A program made the translations under genes and the position numbers. Positions 1 through 8,798 of a stretch of 64,000 nucleotides of DNA are shown here, piece by piece (positions within the stretch are counted from its first letter, which is position 1; every line of letters begins with the position of its first letter). The notes beneath the pieces are model-generated. The model did no database searches and had not been told where the DNA came from. It was given only the letters and a program-made list of their open reading frames with translations. This DNA comes from Desulfobaculum xiamenense (lineage in GTDB: Bacteria > Desulfobacterota > Desulfovibrionia > Desulfovibrionales > Desulfovibrionaceae). The stretch lies in contig NZ_JAATJA010000005.1 in the NCBI RefSeq assembly GCF_011927665.1, forward strand, positions 1 to 64,000. Direction: 5' to 3'.

Positions 1-235
1 GCAGAACTAACCGGCTTAGCCGTCGTCGTCAACCCGTTTTTTCACCTTTTTTCAAATTGCCGTTTCGGAGTGGCTGTTGCCTTTTCCGTGCGGCGAAGTT
101 TCTTTCTATGCAAAACGCTCCCGTCAGTCAACCGGTTTCGCACATTTCACCAAAAGAAATCCACTGAAAGTCCGGGAAACTGCACAGGTGCTCAATCCCC
201 GGGCACTTTTCCGCCACTCGCCCGAAGCATGATCG
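1..235. other. intergenic edge region
   Basis: No convincing coding sequence on either strand. Apart from the promoter-like sequence at 4-32 and T-rich runs near 39-55, I see nothing. It lies downstream of the pseudouridine synthase gene, and no clear terminator hairpin with a T tract is visible. Confidence 0.5.
4..32 (-). promoter_or_regulatory. candidate sigma-70 promoter pointing off the left edge
   Basis: On the minus strand TTGACG (27-32) is followed by a 17-base spacer and TAGTTC (4-9), with an A/T-rich stretch just upstream. The -35 and spacing are the same as in the three tRNA-Arg promoters of this window. Whatever it drives lies outside the window; a stable RNA gene would fit, but that is a guess from the resemblance. 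Confidence 0.35.
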
Positions 236-1123
236 TCACCGCGCATAACTATCAAGGAGAGTTGCCCACCCCGTCCACTCCGGCCAATCGGGAGCGACGC
301 GCGCCTCGAAATCCGGAAGCGAGACCCGCCAATGGTGCAGATAGAGCCGCTCGCCCTCCTCCGCCGCCCCATACACAAGGTCGCCGACGATGGGATGTCC
401 GGCGCTGGCGCAGTGCGCACGAATCTGGTGCCGCGCTCCCTTGGCTATCTCGGCCAGTACGAGAGTTCTATCCGTACCGACTTCGCCAAGTGGACGCACG
501 CTCGTTGCTCGCACGGGGTTATCGTCATCCTCATCAAGCACCCGCACAACCTTCCTGCGCGCCATGTCCAAACGACGCCGCACGACGAACTCCGACTCAA
601 CCCGGCCATGAAGGACGGCGAGATATGCCTTGCTGACGCGCCCCTCATCCTCCAGCTCGCGGTATTCCTCGCCTGCCGTAGGCGACAACGCCACAAGCAC
701 GATGCCAGAGGTCAGAAAGTCGAGCCTGTTGACGAGCGTAGCCTCTCGCCCCGGCCAGAACAGGGGGAGCGCATTCTCGACGCTCGGAACCGGTCGCCCG
801 GCTATATTCTCGGTATGCACGCCCGCAGGCTTGAACAAGGCCGCCATGTACCCCGTACGCTGCGCCACGACGCGCACTCCGTCCGGGACAGACATATCCT
901 GCCGATCCATCGCGTCGGCGGCGTCATCAATCTCGATACGCTGCCCAGTCCGCACACGGTACCCCTTGGGACGTGGAACGCCATCCACACGGACAGCGCC
1001 CAGCTCCCAGAGCCTGCGTCGTTCGCGCAAGGGGGCATCGGGCATGACAAGCATGATTGCGTGGTCGAGGCGAGTGCCTTCGAAGTCATCAGAAACGAGA
1101 GCTGATTTTCGGATTTGAGCCAT
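236..1123 (-). CDS. RluA-family pseudouridine synthase
   Basis: A 295-residue protein of the RluA family, which converts specific uridines of rRNA or tRNA to pseudouridine. An S4-like N-terminal part (about residues 15-65) precedes the catalytic domain. The active-site motif reads NRLDFLTSG where the family usually has HRLDxxTSG, so the catalytic Asp is kept. The C-terminal motif GARHQIRAHCASAGHPIVGD is the usual RQIRxH...GHPIxGD block. The reading frame extends upstream, but the start at MAQIRKSAL removes an uncharacteristic Arg-rich leader. No strong ribosome-binding site is seen, so the start is uncertain. The RNA target (RluA, RluC or RluD type) cannot be told from sequence. Confidence 0.85.
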   Translation of the reverse strand: MAQIRKSALVSDDFEGTRLDHAIMLVMPDAPLRERRRLWELGAVRVDGVPRPKGYRVRTGQRIEIDDAADAMDRQDMSVPDGVRVVAQRTGYMAALFKPAGVHTENIAGRPVPSVENALPLFWPGREATLVNRLDFLTSGIVLVALSPTAGEEYRELEDEGRVSKAYLAVLHGRVESEFVVRRRLDMARRKVVRVLDEDDDNPVRATSVRPLGEVGTDRTLVLAEIAKGARHQIRAHCASAGHPIVGDLVYGAAEEGERLYLHHWRVSLPDFEARVAPDWPEWTGWATLLDSYAR

Positions 1124-1311
1124 GCGCAGGCTATAGCGTTTCGCATGGCGCATGCCAAGGGCTTGGCGAGGCCCCGGACGGGGCGAGTTGATATGTGGTT
1201 CCGTGGTGGGGCAGCAAAGCCTCTTCTTCCCTGAAAAGGCTTCGATGTCGCTGGCGTCCCTGCCGGCCAACCGACCGCTACGGCGGGGCTCCACCCCCGC
1301 GGTCGGAATTG

Positions 1312-1671
1312 CTACCCACGCTTGCTTATGAAACGGCTTCGAAACAATGGGGTCACCTTGGTCGAATTCCCGTACCCCACCATTCGCCGCCCTTCACTCT
1401 TGGTTCGTGCGAGGTCTTCCCGGAGGCTGGCATGCAGTCGCTTGGCCTCTGTGGTCAACTGCCCCTGCAGGCTGCGCAGACGGCGCAGCTTGGCAAGAAC
1501 CAGATCGACATCAACGGAGCCTTCCTCCCGCATCGCCCAGGCCTGCTCAATGAGCCGTCCTCGCTGAACAGCCAGATCACCGGTCTGATCGACGTCACCG
1601 CCCACAAGACAATCGAGTTCCCTCTGCCCGATGTCCAGGGCCTGATCGAGAAGAAGCAGGCAGTCGGACAT
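1312..1671 (-). CDS. hypothetical helical protein, possibly a FlgN/FliT-like chaperone
   Basis: A 119-residue, mostly helical protein with a Leu-rich first 85 residues and a short basic tail containing GRRMVGYG. I do not recognise a named domain. The gene starts three bases after the stop of the upstream gene (1674-2282), so the two are almost certainly cotranscribed. Its size, helical content and Gly/Tyr tail recall flagellar secretion chaperones of the FlgN/FliT kind, but this is a weak analogy and nothing here proves it. No signal peptide or membrane segment is visible. Confidence 0.6.
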   Translation of the reverse strand: MSDCLLLLDQALDIGQRELDCLVGGDVDQTGDLAVQRGRLIEQAWAMREEGSVDVDLVLAKLRRLRSLQGQLTTEAKRLHASLREDLARTKSEGRRMVGYGNSTKVTPLFRSRFISKRG

Positions 1672-1673
1672 GG

Positions 1674-2282
1674 CTAGGCCGCCTTTGCCTTCTGACGGAT
1701 GTCCTCACGCAGTTGCGCGATGACGCCCTTCCACTTCTCGACGGCGGTGAGGAACTCGTATTCGAGCAGGTCGGCAAGCAGAATCCAGTCCTCGTTCTCG
1801 CTGACCTCGATCATCTCAGTGAACAGGCTGGTGATCTCCTCAAGGCTGTCGTTGAGTTCCTGCGATTCGCGCAGGCCGAACTCGTCGCGCAGCACGGCGA
1901 TCATTCCAAGGAAGTCGCGGGTGACGTCGAGCAGATCCTGATAGAGTTCGAGGGCCTCGGCGTCGTCGGCCTGCCGGAAGAGGTCGGCAACGGTACGGCT
2001 GCCGTGGGCCATGAGCCGCACGACCTTGTACAGCTCGCGGGTGATGTTCACGGCCATCTCGGGAACGGCCATGGTCACGATCTCGACACTCTCGATTTCC
2101 CCGGAGGGAATGTCTTCCGCCTGATGGGGGTAGATCTCGGAAAACGGCTCTTTGTTCACGATCACGTCGGTGACCATGCGGTTGTCGAGGTTCTCGTCCT
2201 CCATGACCCGCACCAGAAGCTCTTCGAGGTTGGCGAAGTTGTTGACGCTCAACCCTGTTTCACGACCGTCAATGACAATCAT
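1674..2282 (-). CDS. hypothetical acidic protein
   Basis: A 202-residue acidic protein beginning MIVIDGRETGLSV. Residues 1-70 look like a small alpha/beta domain; residues 80-200 are predicted helical and rich in Glu, Asp and Leu. The start is set by a strong ribosome-binding site (GGAGGAGAGAG) directly upstream; the longer in-frame reading has no such site. It sits 46 bases after the glycosyltransferase gene and touches the 119-residue gene downstream, giving a three-gene minus-strand unit. No known family recognised. The absence of cysteines, signal peptide and membrane segments suggests a cytoplasmic partner or chaperone (inference). Confidence 0.7.
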   Translation of the reverse strand: MIVIDGRETGLSVNNFANLEELLVRVMEDENLDNRMVTDVIVNKEPFSEIYPHQAEDIPSGEIESVEIVTMAVPEMAVNITRELYKVVRLMAHGSRTVADLFRQADDAEALELYQDLLDVTRDFLGMIAVLRDEFGLRESQELNDSLEEITSLFTEMIEVSENEDWILLADLLEYEFLTAVEKWKGVIAQLREDIRQKAKAA

Positions 2283-2328
2283 CTCTCTCCTCCTTGTAGG
2301 AAAAAATGTGCGCACGGCACACGTCGAT

Positions 2329-3954
2329 TCAATCTGTTTCAAGTTGCATGCCAAGCGGCGCAAGATGGCGGCACCACTGACCGCACAGCCGCTGATACCG
2401 CTCCGCAAGTGCTGGCATGCGGGAAAAATCGTCGCCAAGCCCATGGGCCTGCTCGCGCCACATGTCGCCAAGTACGGAAAGGTATCGACTCTCGCACAGA
2501 AGGCCCGTCAACCGCTCGAAGCTGGCCATGAACCGCTTCTTGAGCGGCGGTAGCGGCACCTTGGAGAGCGCCACAGCCTGCTCGCCAAGCAGATGGAACA
2601 GGCGTTCGGCTTGCTCCAGTTCGGCGCGGACGGTTTCCGCCACGCTCGAATCCCCGGCGAAACGCGGTGCTCCCGCCTCGGAAATCGGCTCGCCGTCAAG
2701 GAACCGACAGTAGAAATGGCGCTGCTGCCTCACCCACACTGTCCTATCGGCATCTTCGTGGCCGGAACGAGAGACAAGCCCCATAAAACCGTCTGCTCCG
2801 GGGCGCATCTCCCATACTCTGATACCTTCGGGCCGCGACGCGCCAGATTCGAGTTCCCACCGCCCGCGATCGAGACGTGCGTGCACGAACGCCGCGACGG
2901 CCTCGGGCTGCACGGCATGGCGGCAGGAAAATCCCGTGGGGCACGTCTTGCCGAATCCGCAAGGATGGCACGGCATATCCGGTTCAATACACAGGGCGTC
3001 CGACGAATAGGGACCGGTATCCCACGGCTGGGCCGTGGCGAGAAACACCGCGCACACCGGCACGCCAAGCCCTGCGGCGAGGTGCATCGTCCCGGTGTCG
3101 TTGGTGACGAGCATGCGCACCAACCCGAGGGCCGCAGCCAATTCGACAAGGGACGTGCGTCCGACAAGGCTGGCCGACGGCACACGACAGGCGGCCCTGA
3201 ATCGCTCGGCGAGTGGAGCCTCGTCCCCACTGCCGAGGAGCACGGGGCACAGGCCCGTACGCTCGTGAACCAATTCGGCCAATCGGGCGAAATGCGCCAC
3301 GGGCCAGCGCCGAAAATCCGCGCTGGCTCCAAGTTGGATGGCTATGTACCCCGGGGCGTCGGCCGGTCCCTCGGCAGTCAGCACCCCACGCACGGCAGCG
3401 GTTGCAGCCGTATCGGGTTCGCGCAGGCGATATACGGGATGCGCGGGGCCATCGGACTGCGCCCCCGGCTCCTGCCCATACCCGGCGACGTGATGGAACA
3501 GATCGACGAGATTGAACGGACTGCATCCGCGATTGCGTGACGAAGCGACCAGAAAGGCAGCCCACGGCGAGGTGTTGTCCGCAAAGCCGAATTCGTCGAG
3601 CGCGTAGCCGACCACCTCGCACGGGGCGAGGTAGCGTGCGAGCAGTCGTCCGGGCAGCGTGGACGTGAGATTCACAACCTGATCGGCCCCGAAGGATGCG
3701 AGGTCGTTCCCGGCCCAGTCGCAGAACGTGCCGAGTCCCCGCCGCCAGTCGTCGTCCAACTGCGAGAGCAACGCCGCGCCCGGCAGAGCGAAGACGGCGT
3801 CCACATCGCGCATGAGCTTCGCCGCCGATGCGAAATTCTCCAGACAGACAAGGGCCGTTTCGCGCCCCCGCGCCTTCAGCGCCGTAAACACGGGCTGTGT
3901 TTGGAGGAGGTCCCCGAAGCGGGTCAAATTGATGACGATGGTTTTCTGATTCAT
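2329..3954 (-). CDS. GT9 heptosyltransferase-like glycosyltransferase
   Basis: A 541-residue protein. Residues 1-370 match glycosyltransferase family 9 (ADP-heptose transferases): the N-terminal strand KTIVINLTRFGDLLQTQPV is the family signature, and a TNDTGTMHLAAGLGVP motif marks the nucleotide-sugar binding half. A cysteine-rich segment CHPCGFGKTC..C follows, as in many anaerobe members. Residues 370-541 form an extension that classical WaaC/WaaF enzymes lack, so the acceptor may not be lipid A core. It heads a unit with the two small unknown genes downstream. Start chosen at MNQKTIV, where family similarity begins. The sugar donor and acceptor are unknown. Confidence 0.82.
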   Translation of the reverse strand: MNQKTIVINLTRFGDLLQTQPVFTALKARGRETALVCLENFASAAKLMRDVDAVFALPGAALLSQLDDDWRRGLGTFCDWAGNDLASFGADQVVNLTSTLPGRLLARYLAPCEVVGYALDEFGFADNTSPWAAFLVASSRNRGCSPFNLVDLFHHVAGYGQEPGAQSDGPAHPVYRLREPDTAATAAVRGVLTAEGPADAPGYIAIQLGASADFRRWPVAHFARLAELVHERTGLCPVLLGSGDEAPLAERFRAACRVPSASLVGRTSLVELAAALGLVRMLVTNDTGTMHLAAGLGVPVCAVFLATAQPWDTGPYSSDALCIEPDMPCHPCGFGKTCPTGFSCRHAVQPEAVAAFVHARLDRGRWELESGASRPEGIRVWEMRPGADGFMGLVSRSGHEDADRTVWVRQQRHFYCRFLDGEPISEAGAPRFAGDSSVAETVRAELEQAERLFHLLGEQAVALSKVPLPPLKKRFMASFERLTGLLCESRYLSVLGDMWREQAHGLGDDFSRMPALAERYQRLCGQWCRHLAPLGMQLETD

Positions 3955-4329
3955 GAATGCACCGTGGTGCGCGGCATTCCGGATGATTCGACACAGGATG
4001 GAGCATGTCGCCGCGCAAAGACATTCCCCCGCAGGCGGTCCTTTCCAAGAAGCGGACCAATGGCCACACATGACGTCGGCAAAATCGAAACCCACTCAAT
4101 CGGCTACACAGCCACATTGTCCGCAATCCGCCGATGCCCAAAGCCCGCCAACACAGCCAGTTCCCCCGCCGCCCTGCCCCGCTTTGGCCTTGCTTTCCTC
4201 CAACGGGTGCAATAACTTGCAAGTTTTAGGTCAGAAACGCATGGGCCACGCCGTGCGGCGGCATCCCGGACGGAGCGCCCCGCAGCGACGAGACGCAGCT
4301 TCAACTATCAACTCCGGAGGACCACTCCA
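3955..4329. other. 375-base divergent intergenic region
   Basis: Lies between the divergently transcribed glycosyltransferase and malic enzyme genes and must hold both promoters. A possible promoter for malic enzyme is listed separately. I see no RNA gene or small reading frame with a ribosome-binding site. Confidence 0.5.
4190..4218 (+). promoter_or_regulatory. weak candidate promoter for malic enzyme
   Basis: TTGCTT, 17-base spacer, TAACTT, ending 111 bases before the malic enzyme start. Both boxes are imperfect, so this is only a candidate. Confidence 0.25.
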
Positions 4330-5646
4330 ATGGCACTGTTCACCAAGGAAGAAGCGCTCGACTACCATTCCAAGGGAAGGAAGGGAAAAGTCGAAGTCGT
4401 TCCCGTCAAGCCCTGCAAATCGCAGAAGCACCTTTCGCTGGCCTACTCTCCGGGCGTGGCCCAGCCCTGTCTGGCCATCGCCAAGGATCCGTCCCTCGCC
4501 TACGAGTACACCGCCAAGGGCAACCTCGTGGCCGTGGTCTCCAACGGCACGGCCGTGCTCGGCCTCGGCAACATCGGTGCACTGGCCGGAAAGCCCGTCA
4601 TGGAAGGCAAGGGCGTGCTGTTCAAGATGTTCGCGGACATCGACGTCTACGACATCAACATCGGCACCGAGGACCCGGACAAGCTCATCGAATGCGTGAA
4701 ACTGCTGGAGCCGACCTTCGGCGGCATCAACCTCGAAGACATCAAGGCCCCCGAGTGCTTCCGCATCGAGGAAGAACTCAAGGCCCAGATGAACATCCCC
4801 GTGTTCCATGACGACCAGCACGGCACGGCCATCATTTCCGGCGCGGGCATCATCAACGCACTCGCCATCACCGGAAAGCGCATCGAGGACCTGAAGGTCG
4901 TCGTCTCCGGCGCTGGCGCTGGCGCGACCGCCTGCACGAAGTTCTACATCGGCATGGGCGTGCGCCGCGAAAACGTGTTCATGTTCGACTCGCGCGGCCT
5001 CATCCATCAGGGTCGCGAGAAACTCACGCCCCAGAAGCGCTACTTCGCGCAGGACAAGGATTACGGCACCCTCGCCGAGGTCATCCGCGGCGCGGACATG
5101 TTCCTCGGCCTGTCCACCAAGGACGTGCTGACGCAGGACATGGTGCGCTCCATGGCCGACCATCCGATCATCTTCGCCTGCGCCAATCCGGACCCGGAAA
5201 TCACCTACGAGGATGCCAAGGCCGCCCGCCCCGACTGCATCATGGGCACGGGCCGCTCGGACTTTCCCAACCAGATCAACAACGTGCTGGGCTTCCCGTC
5301 CATCTTCCGCGGCGCGCTGGACACCCGCGCCACCGCCATCAACGAGGACATGAAGCTCGCCGCGGCCAACGCGCTGGCCGCACTGGCCAAGGAACCCGTC
5401 TCCGAGGACATCAACGCCCTCTACGGCCGCACCTTGAGCTTCGGCCCGGACTACATCATCCCCAGCCCCTTTGACCCGCGCGTGCTCGAATGGGTGGCCT
5501 CCGCCGTGGCCAAGGCCGCCATGGACAGCGGCGTGGCCACCGTGCAGCTGGACCTCGACGCCTACCGCGAAAGCCTGCGCGCCCGCCTCGCTGGCGTGAA
5601 GGAACGCATCGCCCTCGTGGTGGACTACTACGGTCTGGACTTCTAG
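4330..5646 (+). CDS. maeB: NADP-type malic enzyme
   Basis: A 438-residue malic enzyme: oxidative decarboxylation of malate to pyruvate with reduction of NAD(P). The N-terminal domain holds YSPGVAQPC and [17 protein letters not shown], the middle [10 protein letters not shown] metal/substrate motif, and the Rossmann turn [13 protein letters not shown]. It ends after the malic domains without the phosphotransacetylase-like extension found in E. coli MaeB. GGAGG stands upstream of the start and a strong terminator follows, so it is probably monocistronic. With fumarase and fumarate reductase in this window it completes the pyruvate-malate-fumarate-succinate route. Cofactor preference is not certain from sequence. 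Confidence 0.93.
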   Translation: MALFTKEEALDYHSKGRKGKVEVVPVKPCKSQKHLSLAYSPGVAQPCLAIAKDPSLAYEYTAKGNLVAVVSNGTAVLGLGNIGALAGKPVMEGKGVLFKMFADIDVYDINIGTEDPDKLIECVKLLEPTFGGINLEDIKAPECFRIEEELKAQMNIPVFHDDQHGTAIISGAGIINALAITGKRIEDLKVVVSGAGAGATACTKFYIGMGVRRENVFMFDSRGLIHQGREKLTPQKRYFAQDKDYGTLAEVIRGADMFLGLSTKDVLTQDMVRSMADHPIIFACANPDPEITYEDAKAARPDCIMGTGRSDFPNQINNVLGFPSIFRGALDTRATAINEDMKLAAANALAALAKEPVSEDINALYGRTLSFGPDYIIPSPFDPRVLEWVASAVAKAAMDSGVATVQLDLDAYRESLRARLAGVKERIALVVDYYGLDF

Positions 5647-5672
5647 CCGCAGGCCGCACCCGCAAACACCAC

Positions 5673-5710
5673 AAGGCCCCCACAGTCTCCGGACCGTGGG
5701 GGCCTTTTCG
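5673..5710 (+). terminator. intrinsic terminator after malic enzyme
   Basis: Stem GGCCCCCAC / GTGGGGGCC with an 11-base loop followed by TTTTCG. Confidence 0.85.
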
Positions 5711-5749
5711 TATCGCACCTGCGCCCCGCGCCCCTCCGCGCCACAGACG

Positions 5750-5784
5750 CAAAAAGGCCCCGAACCTTACGGTCCGGGGCCTTA
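5750..5784 (-). terminator. intrinsic terminator of the amidohydrolase gene
   Basis: AAGGCCCCGAACC paired with GGTCCGGGGCCTT around a TTAC loop (one mismatch); read on the minus strand it ends in a run of T. It closes the amidohydrolase gene. Confidence 0.8.
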
Positions 5785-5812
5785 TTAATTGAAGAGCAAA
5801 CGGATTGCGGGG

Positions 5813-7180
5813 CTAGCGCACGCGCACCGTGGGGAAGCGGTCCGGCAGTTCGATGCCAGCCTTTTTACGCAGGAAGGCGGCACGGCTCTTGGCCTCTTCC
5901 AGCACGGCCTTTTCGTCCACGGTCAGCACCTTGCCATCGCGCATGAGCCAACGGCCATCGCACATGGAGGATTCCACATCCGAGGAATGCATGGAGTAGA
6001 CCATGGCCGACACCGGATCGTGCACGGGCAGGGTTCCGGCGCTGCGGGGATGAACGATGACGAGGTCGGCCTTCTTGCCGGGCTCCAGCGAACCGATCTC
6101 GTCCTCCCACAGCATGCAGCGCGCGCCGTGCAGGGTGGCCATCTCTAGAATGGTCACGGCGGGCAGCGTGGCGGGATTGAGGGTGCGGCCCTTGTGGATG
6201 AGGGTGGTCAGCCACATCTCGTCAATCATATCCATGCGGTTGTTGGACGGCGCACCGTCGGTACCGATGGACACGGCCAGTCCGCGCGAAAGCAGCTCGG
6301 GCACGTAGGCGAATCCGAGCACGCGCATGGCGGCGGCAGGGTTGTGGGACACCTTCACGTCGTGCAGGCGGAAGAGGTCCATGTCGCGCGGGGTGAGCCA
6401 CACGGTGTGCACGGCCAGCAGATTGGGGCTGAGCGCGCCGATGCGGTTCATGTGCTCCACGGTTCCGGCTCCGCGGGTCTTCTGCGCGAACTGCACTTCC
6501 TCCAGCACCTCGGCCACGTGCATGTGGATGCCGATGCCGCGTTCCTCGGCCATCTCGCGGGAACGAACGAGCAGCTCGTCCGAACAGTTGAAGATGGTGC
6601 GCAGGCCAAACTGCATGCGGATGCGGCCATTCTCGGCACCATGCCACTTCTCGTAGTGGGCCACCTGCCGCTCCATGCACTCGTCCGTGGAGCGGACCCA
6701 GCCCTTGGGCAGGCCTTCGCCACAGTCCATAATGGATTCGCACAGTGCGGCGCGCAGGCCGATCTCGGTCACGGCGCGGCCCATGCCGTCAACGTGCTGA
6801 CCGCCCGCCTCGGCGAAGGTCGTCACGCCGGAGTGGATGAGTTCCAGTCCACAGGCCAGCGAGGACAGGTAGGAGTCCTCCTCGGTCAGGGCGCTCTCGA
6901 AGGGCCAGGTGCGCTCATGCAGCCAGGTCAGAAGGTCCACGTCGTCGGCAAGGCCGCGTTCGAGCTGCTGCGAGGTGTGGACATGGGAGTTCACGAGACC
7001 GGGCAGGACGATGCAATCCGTGGCGTCGACGATGTCGGCATCCGGAGCGATCAGCTCGTCGGCGATGACACCGACGGCCTTGATGCGGTCGTCCTCGACC
7101 AGCACGTCTCCGTTCTCGAATGCCTGACGTCCGGCATTCATGGAAATGACAAAACCGTTTCTGATGAGAGTCTGAGCCAT
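5813..7180 (-). CDS. amidohydrolase (cytosine/guanine or MTA/SAH deaminase type)
   Basis: A 455-residue metal-dependent hydrolase of the ATZ/TRZ-SsnA branch. Metal ligands are visible in order: NSHVHTS (HxH, about residue 66), MHVAE, HTVWLT, and GTDGAPSNN (catalytic Asp). VSHNPAAAMRV is typical of the branch. Such enzymes remove amino groups from purines, pyrimidines or thioadenosine derivatives. The neighbouring NCS2 nucleobase permease, transcribed the same way 43 bases upstream, argues for nucleobase deamination, for example of guanine, 8-oxoguanine or cytosine, rather than methylthioadenosine; this is inference. An AGGAAG ribosome-binding site precedes the ATG. Confidence 0.85.
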   Translation of the reverse strand: MAQTLIRNGFVISMNAGRQAFENGDVLVEDDRIKAVGVIADELIAPDADIVDATDCIVLPGLVNSHVHTSQQLERGLADDVDLLTWLHERTWPFESALTEEDSYLSSLACGLELIHSGVTTFAEAGGQHVDGMGRAVTEIGLRAALCESIMDCGEGLPKGWVRSTDECMERQVAHYEKWHGAENGRIRMQFGLRTIFNCSDELLVRSREMAEERGIGIHMHVAEVLEEVQFAQKTRGAGTVEHMNRIGALSPNLLAVHTVWLTPRDMDLFRLHDVKVSHNPAAAMRVLGFAYVPELLSRGLAVSIGTDGAPSNNRMDMIDEMWLTTLIHKGRTLNPATLPAVTILEMATLHGARCMLWEDEIGSLEPGKKADLVIVHPRSAGTLPVHDPVSAMVYSMHSSDVESSMCDGRWLMRDGKVLTVDEKAVLEEAKSRAAFLRKKAGIELPDRFPTVRVR

Positions 7181-7223
7181 GATTTTCGCTTCCTGTTTCC
7201 TGATATGTCAGGAGATTTGGGAA

Positions 7224-8531
7224 CTAGTCCCTGCTCTCGGGCAGGATGAGATTGAGGATGACGGCCGACAGCGCGCCGACGGCGATGCCGGAGGCCACGA
7301 GATAGCGGGCCAGTTCGGGCAGGCGGTCCACGAGTTCGCGAGGCATGAGCACGGCGGCGAGGGTCAGGAGCACCGGCAGGCCGATCACCAGCATGTTGCG
7401 CTCGTCGAGCTTCACGCCCTTGACCACGCGGAAGCCGTTCATGGAAATGATGACGCAGATGACGGCGAACACGCCGCTGATGACCACGCCGGGGATGCAG
7501 GCGATGACGTTCATGAGCTTGGGCATGAGGCCGAGCACCATGAGCACGACACCGCCGCCCATGATAGCCCAGCGGCTGGCCACGCCGGTCACGGCGATGA
7601 TGCCTGCGTTGGTGGAGTATCCGGTAACGGGCGTGCCACCGAACAGCGCGCCGATGAAGCAACCGATGCCCTCGCCCACGGCACCGCCATTGAGACGCTT
7701 GTCGGTGAGTTCCTCACCAGTCACCGCGCCCACGGCGAACCACGTGCCGGTGGTTTCGACGAGCACCACGAAATAGATGAAGATGAGCGTCAGGGACGAT
7801 GCCAAGTCGAACTGCGGCATGCCGAAGGGGAAGAACCTCGGCAGAGCCAGCCAATCGGCCTTGGCCACGGGCGAGAAGTCCACCACGCCGTACATGGCGG
7901 CAACGGCGGTGCCGCAGGCCATGGAGAGGATGACGGAGGTCAGGCGCAGCACGGAACCGGCTCCGGGCAGCCGCGTACCAAGGACCATGAGCGCGACGAG
8001 CATCGAACCGGCCACGAGGGCGATGACGCAGTTGCCGACCATGTCGCCGGGCGCATGATACACGCCATTGAGGGCCACCGGCATGAGCGCGATGCCCACG
8101 ACCACGATGACCGTGCCGCCCACCAGCGGAGGAATGATCTTGCGCACGATGCTGCCGAGGGCCTTGAGCGGCCAGCCGAGCACGGTGATGAAGAGTGCGC
8201 CGCTGAAAAGCGAGCCGAACACAACCGGCAGCCCCATGCTGCTACCGATGGCGGCAAGCGCACCGATGGGCACATAGGACGGTCCCTGCATCACGGGCAG
8301 GCGAATGCCGAAGCCCGTCTGGATCAGGGTGGCGATGCCGGCGGCGATGAAGGTCATCTGGATGAAGAAGGCCGTCTCGGTCACGGTCATGGACAGGATG
8401 CCTGCAAGCACGATGGGCGCAATGTACAGGTCCATGGCCAGAACGTGCTGGAGGCCCAGCAACAGCGCCTTGCCCGGCGAAAGCGGGTCGTTGACGCCAA
8501 CCGTGAGATGCAATTCGTTTTGCTCTTTCAT
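7224..8531 (-). CDS. NCS2-family nucleobase permease (xanthine/uracil type)
   Basis: A 435-residue integral membrane protein with about 12-14 hydrophobic segments. GLQHVLAMDLYIAPIVLAG near the N terminus and GTPVTGYSTNAGIIAVTGVASR match NCS2 purine/pyrimidine:H+ symporters (UraA, PbuX, XanQ). The substrate-site residue Glu lies in the VLVETTGTWFA segment (helix 8). AAGGAG precedes the ATG. Cotranscribed with the deaminase downstream, so it probably imports the deaminase substrate. I looked for a purine riboswitch in the leader and did not see one. Confidence 0.9.
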   Translation of the reverse strand: MKEQNELHLTVGVNDPLSPGKALLLGLQHVLAMDLYIAPIVLAGILSMTVTETAFFIQMTFIAAGIATLIQTGFGIRLPVMQGPSYVPIGALAAIGSSMGLPVVFGSLFSGALFITVLGWPLKALGSIVRKIIPPLVGGTVIVVVGIALMPVALNGVYHAPGDMVGNCVIALVAGSMLVALMVLGTRLPGAGSVLRLTSVILSMACGTAVAAMYGVVDFSPVAKADWLALPRFFPFGMPQFDLASSLTLIFIYFVVLVETTGTWFAVGAVTGEELTDKRLNGGAVGEGIGCFIGALFGGTPVTGYSTNAGIIAVTGVASRWAIMGGGVVLMVLGLMPKLMNVIACIPGVVISGVFAVICVIISMNGFRVVKGVKLDERNMLVIGLPVLLTLAAVLMPRELVDRLPELARYLVASGIAVGALSAVILNLILPESRD

Positions 8532-8578
8532 TGGAACTCCTTGCGGGTGGAGGAAGCCCGAACGGGCCGGAAGCGGGC

Positions 8579-8607
8579 TTGCTACCGCAGCGTCCGGCTC
8601 GCGTCAA
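8579..8607 (-). promoter_or_regulatory. promoter of the permease-deaminase operon
   Basis: On the minus strand TTGACG, exactly 17 bases, then TAGCAA, placed about 48 bases before the permease start. A short inverted repeat (AAGCCCG / CGGGCTT, 8554-8580) overlaps the transcription start region. Confidence 0.5.
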
Positions 8608-8798
8608 TTGCTAATGCATGCCATTTGACGGCGTGCAACGCGGAAATCCACGGCTCCGAATCCGGAAGCGACTCTTGTGACCCATGCCGCCAAACGCACG
8701 GGAATCTTCCTCTATCGCCACGCACATGCTAGGCTCTCGCCAGAGTGGACATCCCACACGCACCCGGCCCCCTGAACACGCAGCGATAATGTTACGCC

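Noticed and set aside
1183-1311. Hairpin CCGACCGC / GCGGTCGG as a terminator before the pseudouridine synthase
   Set aside because: Long loop and no T tract on either strand.
8532-8798. Purine riboswitch in front of the NCS2 permease
   Set aside because: I find no three-way junction pattern or conserved loop sequences of purine, xanthine or preQ1 aptamers; only a promoter and a short inverted repeat.
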